A DNA stretch of 64,000 bases from the NCBI RefSeq assembly GCF_020923435.1, contig NZ_CP087263.1:4235970-4299969 (forward strand), in the 5' to 3' direction. Position 1 is the first letter of the stretch. Every line of letters begins with the position of its first letter. This stretch comes from Brevibacillus humidisoli. Its GTDB lineage: Bacteria > Bacillota > Bacilli > Brevibacillales > Brevibacillaceae. The notes below the pieces were generated by a model. That model was not told the origin of the DNA. It made no database searches and saw only the letters and a list, made by a program, of their open reading frames with translations. This document shows, piece by piece, positions 1 through 6,931 of the stretch. The position numbers and the translations under genes were made by a program.

Positions 1-774
1 CTCGCACCAGTGAAGGGCTTGTTGATTGAGATCCTGTAAATCAACGAAGCGTTTGCCAGGAAGGAAGTTGTTTTTTACGTATTGAACGCCTCGTTCCACT
101 TTGCCCTTTGTTTCGGGGCGTCGAACTTTGCATACTTTTGGAACAAGCCCAATCGCCGCAGCAAAGTCGGCAAAAAGTGGATGCCAGCGGGGTTTTCGAT
201 CATCTCCCATGCCCAGTACGACTGTTTTCATCTGATCGGTCAGCATCACTTTGGGGATACCCCCAAAATATTCGAATGCGTGGATCAGGCAACGCAGAAA
301 GCTGTAAATGTCACAACGCTTGGTAAACTCGATATAGGTGGCACGAGAGTACCCCAATACCATGACAAATACCGGAACTTTCCGGACGTTACCGTCCTGA
401 TCTACATAATCACACAGTCCCCAGTCAACCTGGGCGTATTCACCTGGTTTCGTCTCATAACGAAGAACAGCGGGAACTTGTTTGGGAGGACGGAAGTCCT
501 TCACATAGTCTTTCAGGATGGTGCGCCCTCCGGTGTATCCCTTTTCTTGTAGAAGCTCGAATAAAACCTCACAGTTATAGATACCTTCTTGAAGCCGTTG
601 CTGCAGGAACGGTTTAAAAGGATCAAGCTTGGAACCACGAGGTTTACGGGTTCCTTTTTCGGGGGTGAATTCACCCCGGAGATATCGGCGAACGGTATTT
701 CGAGAATGCCCCGTCAGACGGGCAATTTCACGAATACTCTTGCCTTCTGCTCTCATGGTATGTAACGATATCAC
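1..774 (-). CDS. istA: IS21-family transposase IstA (left copy), truncated by window edge
   Basis: The minus strand is open from 774 to the window edge (258 codons, no stop). It encodes an IS21-type DDE transposase, which cuts and joins the element ends together with IstB. An N-terminal helix-turn-helix (REIARLTGHSRNTVRRYL) is followed by a catalytic-core start around QVDWGLCDY (first Asp), then MLTDQMKT (second Asp) and a KGKVERG motif (Glu). I chose the GTG at 774 because AAGGAG lies 7 nt upstream; an in-frame ATG at 792 has no such site. The 3' part and the partner istB lie beyond position 1. Sequence and orientation differ from the complete IS21 at 2887-5306, so this is a second, distinct element. 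Confidence 0.9.
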   Translation of the reverse strand, partial: MISLHTMRAEGKSIREIARLTGHSRNTVRRYLRGEFTPEKGTRKPRGSKLDPFKPFLQQRLQEGIYNCEVLFELLQEKGYTGGRTILKDYVKDFRPPKQVPAVLRYETKPGEYAQVDWGLCDYVDQDGNVRKVPVFVMVLGYSRATYIEFTKRCDIYSFLRCLIHAFEYFGGIPKVMLTDQMKTVVLGMGDDRKPRWHPLFADFAAAIGLVPKVCKVRRPETKGKVERGVQYVKNNFLPGKRFVDLQDLNQQALHWCE

Positions 775-904
775 TATCCCACTCCTTAGCATGTGTCTCC
801 CTCCGATCATTAACTTGGCCGTTAATACCGAAGGGGATATATTCGCTAAGGGTGGGTCATTTTCATTCCGGCGAAACTGGGTCAATTATATCCCGGCGGT
901 GACA
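775..904 (-). mobile_element. Terminal end of the left IS21-family element
   Basis: On the minus strand the segment starts TGTCACC at 904. It then carries two imperfect copies of a roughly 24-bp unit, each with GCCGG followed by TGACCCA. Repeated units next to the tip, and a tip beginning TGT, are typical of IS21-family ends. The istA start follows at 774. I place the outer boundary at 904. The other end is outside the window, so neither the inverted repeat pair nor a target duplication can be verified. Confidence 0.6.
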
Positions 905-1149
905 CCTCAACGCTTACCTGCCGACAAAACCGTTAAAAACCACAGTCAGAAACGACTGAAAACCGTTAAAAATCACCTCCAATTTTTTTATTCGATTTAC
1001 CATCCTAACGAAAAACCAGTGCAGACCAGCGTATCAGCGACTGCGGAAGAGGGAAGAAGGAAAAACCGTGAAATCATTCCCGCCGTTATAATGAGAATAG
1101 TGACCGATGCGTAAAAAACTCTGTCCGAGCTAAAATCTCTGAACATGCC

Positions 1150-1201
1150 AAAAAATAAAGGCAACCCGTAAGCAGTCTCTCTCGAACTGCTACAGGTTGC
1201 C
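1150..1201 (-). terminator. Intrinsic terminator of the candidate RNA
   Basis: Inverted repeat 1160-1201 (GGCAACC with AGCAGT pairing to ACTGCT with GGTTGCC). On the minus strand it is followed by TTTATTTTTTGG. The T-rich side is only on the minus strand, so it ends leftward transcription. Confidence 0.8.
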
Positions 1202-1680
1202 TATGCGAATGAATCTCTTAAAAATACGATACCCCTCAAAGGAAAAATAACTAGGTGCGGTTGAGCAACTCTAGCTAAATGCCGATAAAATGGATCAAAC
1301 TGCGCCAGACCGACTTATGGTCGCTTGTGATACCGATAGGTCGGAAAAAACCGCAATCTTGAACCCTCAAAACCAGTAGAGGGTGCGACTCCATATCAAG
1401 ACGGCGAGGACAGGCGCATCACGCCAACTGCACATCAAACTCAGACCAATAACGAGTGAGCCGAAAAACGAAAAGGAGGGGAGCAGAACAGGTGCGAGTG
1501 GCGGGAAAAGTCCAATAAGGAAAAGATTCCCTCATTGGACTCATCGCTCTGCTGACCTCATCTAACCGATCTTAATAAGCAATGTCGTCTCTGAACTTTT
1601 CTCATGTCCAATCTGATCAAACGTCTGGTACTTAATGTATTCGTTATCTCATTTCATGTCCTCAAATTATTTAATCTCAC
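1150..1680 (-). ncRNA. Candidate structured non-coding RNA (unrecognised family)
   Basis: No convincing ORF exists here on the minus strand, yet the segment is bounded by a promoter-like sequence (1686-1715) and a strong intrinsic terminator (1150-1201). That predicts a transcript of about 530 nt. Inside are nested inverted repeats. A composite arm pairs 1482-1487 with 1548-1553, 1494-1497 with 1544-1547, 1509-1516 with 1534-1541 and 1519-1522 with 1527-1530. Further hairpins pair 1310-1314 with 1340-1344 (extended by two inner 3-bp blocks), 1363-1368 with 1379-1384 and 1413-1416 with 1422-1425. I do not recognise it as tmRNA, RNase P, SRP, 6S, a group I or II intron core, or a tracrRNA. It could also be a long structured 3' UTR of the Dam-like gene. 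It is inferred, not demonstrated. Confidence 0.5.
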
Positions 1681-1685
1681 TGCAT

Positions 1686-1715
1686 ATTATAAAAAATATG
1701 CCCAGAACAACTCAA
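1686..1715 (-). promoter_or_regulatory. Sigma-A-like promoter driving the candidate RNA
   Basis: Minus-strand TTGAGT (1715-1710), an 18-nt spacer and a perfect TATAAT (1691-1686). It points away from the Dam-like gene and into the structured segment, with a predicted start near 1679. Confidence 0.55.
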
Positions 1716-1753
1716 TAAGCACAAAGCACATATCGGTGGTTTTTGGTGGTTTT

Positions 1754-1812
1754 GATGGTTTTACAGCTAGTCCATAGGTATTAGAAGCCACTCCATCGGT
1801 TTTAGAGCCAGT
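1754..1812. repeat. Three degenerate ~20-bp direct repeats
   Basis: Units at about 1754-1771, 1772-1792 and 1793-1812 share a GGT(T/A)TTA core followed by a G-C-rich GCC/AGC and end ACT/AGT. They lie between the stop of the Dam-like gene and the promoter at 1686-1715, where an operator would be expected. The function is unknown. Confidence 0.6.
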
Positions 1813-1818
1813 GAACCG

Positions 1819-2769
1819 CTAGACAGAACCATAATCAAACCAGCTGACCTGATCCTCTAAACTGGCAGGGATATCGAAGTTAATCCAGAGATATTCCTCA
1901 TTATAACGCCCGACTGATGCCGAACTGGAGACATAGAGTCTTCGCAAATACAACTTTCGCCATCCCGCCTCAACCAGTCGATCATAGATGAAACTATTGT
2001 AACCGCTGAGGGCAACTTTAGCCTGAATCCCCATTAACCTATCAACCAGCCGCTCATGATCTGCCATCGTCCAAGAGCGATCTCCATAGTGCTTATTTAT
2101 TATCGTACAATCCGGTGCATAAGGTGGATCAATATATGCAAAAGCCGAGCTACCCTCGGCAATCAAATCAAGCAATTCTATGACATCGCCATTAATAACC
2201 TGAACATCAGCTAATATCGGGTAGAAACGATCTAACTCCCTTACCCGTTTAAAATAACTTCGAAGCCGCCGCTTGTCTGACAACCTTGAAGAATCAAAAG
2301 TACTGGTCATGTCCGCCGCGCGTGACTGCATACACTGGATAAAGGTGAAAGCTGCTGATTCGACTCCTCCCAATCGATAGGAATGTCCCATCGAAATCAT
2401 ACGTGTCTCATATTCCAGCGCATGCCTCGCCCGAAGAAACACATCCTCACCGACTCCCAAATCCTCAAGCAACGCCATTAATTCATACACATCAGGTTTC
2501 ATACCCAAACAAGCGAAAAGATTACACAAGCCGAGATGGATCTCAGAGTAAACTCGATGCTTGAAAAGACTAACTGGCAAGTTTAAAAGCGTTCTCGCAC
2601 CACCACCGCAGGTTTCATAAAACGAATCCAAACTATATGTACGAGCGGCGTACTCTATTACCGCGATGATTTGTTCACACAAGGCGAATTTCCCGCCAAT
2701 ATAAGAAATAACCGAGCGAGGATGCCCGACGTCATACTTTATGGCATTTTCTCGTTTAGCTACGCTCAT
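1819..2769 (-). CDS. Orphan DNA adenine N6-methyltransferase, D12/Dam class
   Basis: 316 residues. SYIGGK at 22-27 matches the AdoMet-binding/motif X region of the D12 class. YETCGGG at 51-57 is motif I-like, and AYIDPPY (DPPY at 214-217) is catalytic motif IV of N6-adenine methyltransferases. It should transfer a methyl group from AdoMet to adenine N6 in duplex DNA. No cognate nuclease lies beside it, so it looks like an orphan or an element-borne methylase. The ATG at 2769 is preceded by AGGGGG at a good distance. Before the IS21 insertion it lay 16 nt after the stop of the gene now broken at 2786/5307, so the two were probably one transcript. Insertion has separated it from that upstream promoter. 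Recognition sequence unknown. Confidence 0.88.
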   Translation of the reverse strand: MSVAKRENAIKYDVGHPRSVISYIGGKFALCEQIIAVIEYAARTYSLDSFYETCGGGARTLLNLPVSLFKHRVYSEIHLGLCNLFACLGMKPDVYELMALLEDLGVGEDVFLRARHALEYETRMISMGHSYRLGGVESAAFTFIQCMQSRAADMTSTFDSSRLSDKRRLRSYFKRVRELDRFYPILADVQVINGDVIELLDLIAEGSSAFAYIDPPYAPDCTIINKHYGDRSWTMADHERLVDRLMGIQAKVALSGYNSFIYDRLVEAGWRKLYLRRLYVSSSASVGRYNEEYLWINFDIPASLEDQVSWFDYGSV

Positions 2770-2785
2770 AGAATCCCCCTAGAGC

Positions 2786-2886
2786 CTAAACTTTCCCCAG
2801 ATCATCTATTTTGAAGATATAGAACCGCTTAACCTCTTTGGAGCTAATGTTGGGCTTTATGGGCTCCTGTAAGCGAGCCTGATTAC
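2786..2886 (-). pseudogene. 3' fragment of the gene split by IS21
   Basis: Reading the minus strand from the target duplication (2886) downward gives an open frame of about 33 codons. It starts NQARLQEPIKPNI, ends FKIDDLGKV and stops at TAG (2788-2786), 16 nt before the ATG of the methyltransferase. It joins in frame to the 5' part at 5307-5943 when the IS and one copy of the 9-bp repeat are removed. The restored protein has 242 residues. The last residues (GLLLK to KRFYIFKID) loosely recall the winged-helix tails of DUF927-type helicase-like proteins, but that is only an impression. Confidence 0.8.
2878..2886. repeat. Target-site duplication, left copy
   Basis: CCTGATTAC, directly abutting the left tip of the IS21 element. 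The identical copy is at 5307-5315. Nine bases is slightly longer than the 4-8 bp usually quoted for the family. Confidence 0.88.
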
Positions 2887-3017
2887 TGTTTATGGCATGA
2901 TTTAAATGTACTAAATGGCAGCTAATTTATGCTCATATTAAAAAGAGCCACTTGCAACATCTATTAAAAAACATACACTCCCCGTTGGGCATAACGTTCA
3001 TGGGAGGTATATAGGAG

Positions 3018-4529
3018 ATGTTAGCAATGGCTGAAGTCAATTATATCAGACATGAAACAAACACAAAAGGTCGCTCCTACTCTTCTGTTGCAAGACAGAT
3101 GAATATGGATCGCAGGACAATCAAGAAGTATTCGGAGATGGAGGATTTCAATCAGGAGGTGAAGTCTGTACAGACAAGGAAAGCCAATGTAATGGATCCG
3201 GTTAAACCAATCGTTGATCAATGGCTACTTGAAGATATGGGGAAGAAAAAGAAGTTCAGAAGAACCGCAAAGCGAATCTATACTCTTCTCGTTTCGGAAC
3301 ATGGATTCCAAGGCTCTGACCGTACGATTCGTGCCTATGTGGCGAAAAGGAAAGCCGCCTTATTGGACGAGAGCAATGACACTGCCTTACCGTTAGAGGC
3401 GAAGGCCGGCACAGCACAGGTAGATTTTGGGGAAGCTCCTTTTAAGCACAGGGGAAAAGAGGTCATCTTGCCCTTCCTCGTCCTCTCATTCCCTTACAGC
3501 AATTCATTCCTGTTTCAAGTGTTCCCTTCCCAAAACCGGGAGTGTTTTCTACAAGGACTGACGAACATGTTCGCCTTTCTAGAAGGCGTGCCGCATACGA
3601 TCCGTTTCGATAACCTGTCACCTGCGGTGAAGAAAGTGCTGCCAAACGGGGAACGGCAAGTAACAGAGGAATTCGCTCGTTTTGTTGCCCATTATGGCTT
3701 CCAATATGAATTCTGCAATCCGGGAAGCGGAAACGAGAAAGGGCACGTGGAAGCAATGGTCAAATACATACGAAACAACTATCTGTTGCCGGAAATCCAC
3801 TATGAAGACCTGTCGGTCTTGAATGAGAAGACCCTGAATTGGAGCCTGGGGGATCGGAAACGTTGCCACTATGAAAAGGATACCCTGATTGCCGAACTAT
3901 ATTTGGAAGACAAGGAGCGCTTCCTCCAACTGCCCGGTAAAGCGTACGAATGCGTTCGGTTCGAGCAGGTCAAAGCGGATAAATACGGAATCGTCCGTAT
4001 TGACCAAAAGCAATATTCCACTTCGCCACGCTTTGCGGGACAAGCGGTATTGGCGAAGATCTCATTTGATACGATCTCGCTTCTGAACGAGGAAAATGAA
4101 GTGATCGTACGCCACCCCAGATTATATGGGGAGACAAAGAAGTCGATGGACTGGCAACCTTATCTGACCTTGATGGCAAAGAGGCCAACCGCTTTGAAAT
4201 ACAGCTCATTCTACGATCAATTGCCGGAGGAATGGAAAGCCTTTTTCGGTGAATGTACAGTCGAGGAGAAACGGAATGCTCTCCAACTTTTATCCGTCAT
4301 ATTAAAGGAACAGGATTTCGACATATCTCTACAAGCCCTACGGATTGCATCCGAACATGGACATCCTACCACGGAATCCATCAAGCACGTCTATTATCAG
4401 CTTGTGAATGGACGAGGCATTCGAGAAACACTGTCGCTTCCGCCTTCAGTGCCATCAACTAGAAATTCAAGCAGAGGCCTCTCTCATTATGATCGGTTGA
4501 TGATTATGCCAGGAGGTGAGCAGCGGTGA
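3018..4529 (+). CDS. istA: IS21-family transposase IstA
   Basis: 503 residues, full length for IstA. An N-terminal helix-turn-helix (SSVARQMNMDRRTIKKY, about 22-38) leads to an integrase-like core. AQVDFGEAPF gives Asp136, IRFDNLSP gives Asp198, and NEKGHVEAMV gives the catalytic Glu (E245). The C-terminal half is the usual basic Mu-like region. The ATG at 3018 follows AGGAG; a second ATG three codons on is an alternative. Its stop overlaps the istB GTG (4526-4529), so the two are translationally coupled. It catalyses strand transfer of the element at 2887-5306. Confidence 0.95.
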   Translation: MLAMAEVNYIRHETNTKGRSYSSVARQMNMDRRTIKKYSEMEDFNQEVKSVQTRKANVMDPVKPIVDQWLLEDMGKKKKFRRTAKRIYTLLVSEHGFQGSDRTIRAYVAKRKAALLDESNDTALPLEAKAGTAQVDFGEAPFKHRGKEVILPFLVLSFPYSNSFLFQVFPSQNRECFLQGLTNMFAFLEGVPHTIRFDNLSPAVKKVLPNGERQVTEEFARFVAHYGFQYEFCNPGSGNEKGHVEAMVKYIRNNYLLPEIHYEDLSVLNEKTLNWSLGDRKRCHYEKDTLIAELYLEDKERFLQLPGKAYECVRFEQVKADKYGIVRIDQKQYSTSPRFAGQAVLAKISFDTISLLNEENEVIVRHPRLYGETKKSMDWQPYLTLMAKRPTALKYSSFYDQLPEEWKAFFGECTVEEKRNALQLLSVILKEQDFDISLQALRIASEHGHPTTESIKHVYYQLVNGRGIRETLSLPPSVPSTRNSSRGLSHYDRLMIMPGGEQR

Positions 4530-5242
4530 GAAGCCTCATTGAAGAGCATGCCAAGCGTTTGAAATTAAGTTGGATACGGGAGAATTATCACGCGGTGGAA
4601 GCTGAAACACATGAAGAATTTCTGCTCTGCTTATTCGAAAGGGAAATACAGCAACGAGAGGAACGGAAGCTCAATCTCCTTCTCAGTCAATCCTGTTTGC
4701 CGGATATATCTGGCAAGCAGCTAGAATGGCACGGTATTCATATGAATGGAAACATTACAAAGGAAGAAATCTTGCAAGGCAGGTTCATAGAGAGAAAAGA
4801 GAATTTAATCCTATATGGAGGCGTCGGGGTCGGGAAAACGCTTATGGCAGCCTTGGCAGGCTGGAACTGCATCCAAAAAAGCCAAAAACGGGTGCGCTTC
4901 TATACAGTCGCTCAACTCGTGAACAGCCTGTTAGAGGTTAACGAGAAGGGAACTCTTGGTAGGCTGTTTAAACAAATAGAGAGCCTGGATCTATTAATTC
5001 TTGATGAATTAGGCTATGTACCCCTTCACAAGCAAGGAGCAGAGTTACTGTTTCAAGTGATCAATCTGTGTTATGAAAAGCGTAGTGTCATCATAACCAA
5101 CTTACAGTTCGGCCAATGGAATCACGTTTTTGGCGATCCAATACTGACGGAAGCATTCATTGATCGTCTCATTCACTATTCGCATTTGATTGTTTTTAAT
5201 CGTGATAGTTTTCGTCATAAGGATTCACTGATGAATCGATGA
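4526..5242 (+). CDS. istB: IS21-family AAA+ ATPase IstB
   Basis: 238 residues. The Walker A motif is GGVGVGKT (98-105) and the Walker B motif is LLILDELGY (from 156), with the DnaC/DnaA-like AAA+ fold expected for IstB. IstB selects target DNA and activates IstA. GTG start at 4526 with AGGAGG about 9 nt upstream, overlapping the istA stop. The stop is followed by about 60 bp of terminal repeats up to the element tip at 5306. Confidence 0.95.
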   Translation: MRSLIEEHAKRLKLSWIRENYHAVEAETHEEFLLCLFEREIQQREERKLNLLLSQSCLPDISGKQLEWHGIHMNGNITKEEILQGRFIERKENLILYGGVGVGKTLMAALAGWNCIQKSQKRVRFYTVAQLVNSLLEVNEKGTLGRLFKQIESLDLLILDELGYVPLHKQGAELLFQVINLCYEKRSVIITNLQFGQWNHVFGDPILTEAFIDRLIHYSHLIVFNRDSFRHKDSLMNR

Positions 5243-5943
5243 TACCCTGGTTGGCAAGTGTGCATTTTTAATTGCCAAGCGGTACATTTTCTACTTGCCA
5301 AATACACCTGATTACTTCGCTTTAAAAGAAGCCCCTGCTCCAGCCACCCCCGAGCGATCTCCTTAAAACGAGCATCCCTGGTACCACCATCCAGATCAAG
5401 TATCTCTAACAAAGCCTCTGTAGTGATTCCAACGGCATTCTCTCCATACTTTTCTGCATATTGTTCGGAATCAAGAATAACCCCCGAACTAACACCATTT
5501 TTATACGCATCCGATGAGACTGTCGGGAAAGCATCAGGTTCGGACAAAACTGCATCAGCAACCAAGCTGAACAACTCCAAACTCTCATCTGCACCAGCAG
5601 AGCCTTCCATCTCCGACAGCAAGTTTGGCACTCTCCTGAAAATACCGTTTATTTTAAGGTACTTCACATAATCGATAGTTTGATGTAGCTCCACCTTCTC
5701 CATACTCCCAAAAACATTCAGATCTCTGAGAAATTCATCGAACCTATCCCTCAAATCGATGACCAAGAAACACTTCGATGCATGACCCTCTAACTTCGTG
5801 GTAAACTTCACTGCATACGTATTCTCCGTATATGCCGGATGTTTCCCGTATAATAATTCAACCTCCCACAAAGCCTCAACCGGATTCGCCATTTCGCTGA
5901 CCTGTTCAGCTATATTCTTCCGCTCCTTTACCAACTGTAACAC
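5215..5943 (-). pseudogene. 5' part of unknown gene, disrupted by IS21 insertion
   Basis: GTG start at 5943 with GAGGAG upstream. Residues 1-212 are native. From 5306 on the frame runs into IS21 sequence and adds 30 foreign residues (VYLASRKCTAW...ESL) before stopping at 5215. Joining 5307 to 2877 restores a 242-residue protein, coincidentally the same length as the fusion. I do not recognise the family. It is acidic, with no membrane segment, and contains EVELLYGKHPAYTENTYAVK and a C-terminal RFKEIARGWLEQGLLLK stretch that resembles a winged helix. It sat directly upstream of the Dam-like gene, which suggests a shared role. Whether the 30-residue tail swap leaves any function is unknown. Confidence 0.75.
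5307..5315. repeat. Target-site duplication, right copy
   Basis: CCTGATTAC, directly abutting the right tip of the IS21 element. It is identical to 2878-2886. Confidence 0.88.
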
Positions 5944-6428
5944 AGAGACCGCTCCTCTCTTTTAAAAAAGTACTCCTCAAGGGAAGTTGACATATTGTGA
6001 CAATCTCTAAGACCATTCTATCAAAAAGCAGGTGATCTGAACATCCTGACAACAAACACTCCAGAGTAAAGAAAAACGACTCAACAATTCTGAGCCGTCC
6101 ATCTTACCAACTAAGTATAGACCTATAAAGTCAATATTAAATTCGAATAAATCCGTCAAAAAACATCCTGAAAATAAAGCAAAACTGGAGGGGTAAAGTA
6201 CCAACTGTAACGGATCAACTCCATGAAAATATGATAAACTGCCGTAAACACGACGATTTTTGAGTGAAAGGAATATCCGAAGAAGAAATATACTAACGGA
6301 AGGACAATAAGTCGGAGTTTACAACAAATACTTTTACATATAATGCTATTTTATGTATTATTAACCTATGGTGGGTGTAAAATTCGCTAACATGGTAGTG
6401 CAGAAGGAAAAGTTATTAAATAATAAAT
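5944..6428. other. Gene-free stretch upstream of the split gene
   Basis: AT-rich. It should hold the promoter of the minus-strand split gene and methyltransferase pair, but I could not fix a confident -35/-10 pair. The only open frames are short, lack ribosome binding sites and look like chance. An imperfect hairpin (ACG.CTCA/TGAG.CGT) sits near 6085-6110. Confidence 0.4.
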
Positions 6429-6477
6429 GTGAGAGATAGGGCTATTTCCTACGAGTGAACTTAGCCCTATCTCTCAC
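6429..6477 (-). terminator. Long perfect hairpin after vsr
   Basis: A 16-bp perfect stem (6429-6444 with 6462-6477, beginning GTGAGAGATAGGGCTA). On the minus strand it is followed by an A/T-rich run (ATTTATTATTTAATAAC). It lies 35 nt after the vsr stop and is the likely terminator of the restriction-modification operon. Confidence 0.65.
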
Positions 6478-6511
6478 TGGTGCCTCGGAACATATAATCT
6501 TCAAAACTTAT

Positions 6512-6925
6512 TTATAATTCGAGAAACCTTAGGAGTCGTGACATAGTTTCGTGCAGGTTTTTCTTTTTTAACTCGCACTCCCATATTCGCACGACAGTCC
6601 AGCCACGCGCTTCAAATCTATCTGTGATTTTTTTGTCATGCAAAATGTTACGTTCACGCTTCTTATCCCAATAATCAGCATTTTCTTTTGGGCGTGTATT
6701 ACGACAATTGTGACCGTGCCAAAAGCAACCATCAACAAAAATTGCAACCCGTTTTTTAAGGAACACAAAATCGGGATGCCCCTTTACAGGGTAGTTGCGG
6801 CGCCATCCTGTAATTCCATATTCCGTAAACAAGTTAATCAAACGTAGCTCTGTTGATTTGTTGCCTTTCGACCTCACCCTTTGCATCACAGAAGAGCGAG
6901 TCTCCTTGTCATACACATCTGCCAT
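6512..6925 (-). CDS. vsr: Very short patch repair endonuclease Vsr
   Basis: 137 residues, normal length for Vsr. It nicks next to T:G mismatches that arise when 5-methylcytosine deaminates. Expected residues are present: Glu26 (KSTELRL), the active-site Asp52 (KGHPDFVF), FVDGCFWHGHNC (63-74, with Trp69, His70 and His72) and Asp97 (NILHDKK). It fits its neighbours, because two 5-methylcytosine methyltransferases are encoded upstream in the same run. The ATG at 6925 has GAGGAG 9 nt upstream, placed over the stop of the preceding gene (6-nt gap), so it is co-translated with it. Confidence 0.95.
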   Translation of the reverse strand: MADVYDKETRSSVMQRVRSKGNKSTELRLINLFTEYGITGWRRNYPVKGHPDFVFLKKRVAIFVDGCFWHGHNCRNTRPKENADYWDKKRERNILHDKKITDRFEARGWTVVRIWECELKKKNLHETMSRLLRFLEL

Positions 6926-6931
6926 AGCCGG

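Larger units (their letters stand above)
2887..5306 (+). mobile_element. Complete IS21-family insertion sequence (2420 bp)
   Basis: The left tip TGTTTATGGC (2887) and right tip GCCAAATACA (ending 5306) form imperfect inverted ends. Read inwards they match at TGT, TTGGC/ATGGC, AAATGTAC, TGGCA and ATGC positions, with an internally repeated TTGGCA..AAATG unit as expected for IS21. The 9-bp direct repeat CCTGATTAC flanks it exactly (2878-2886 and 5307-5315). It contains istA and istB with a 4-bp overlap and is apparently intact and recent. It interrupts a minus-strand gene. Confidence 0.93.

Noticed and set aside
1534-1553. GATGAGTCC on the minus strand resembles a hammerhead ribozyme core
   Set aside because: The CTGATGA core and the GAAA after stem II are missing; the hairpin closes differently.
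1383-1565. Short plus-strand ORF in the structured segment
   Set aside because: No ribosome binding site and basic low-quality residue mix. It runs through hairpin arms.
1796-1812. GGTTTTAGAGCCAG resembles the start of a Cas9 CRISPR repeat
   Set aside because: No spacer array, no cas genes and no anti-repeat. It is one unit of a degenerate 20-bp direct repeat.
6007-6204. Minus-strand ORF of 65 codons
   Set aside because: No ribosome binding site and no protein-like features; AT-rich gap.
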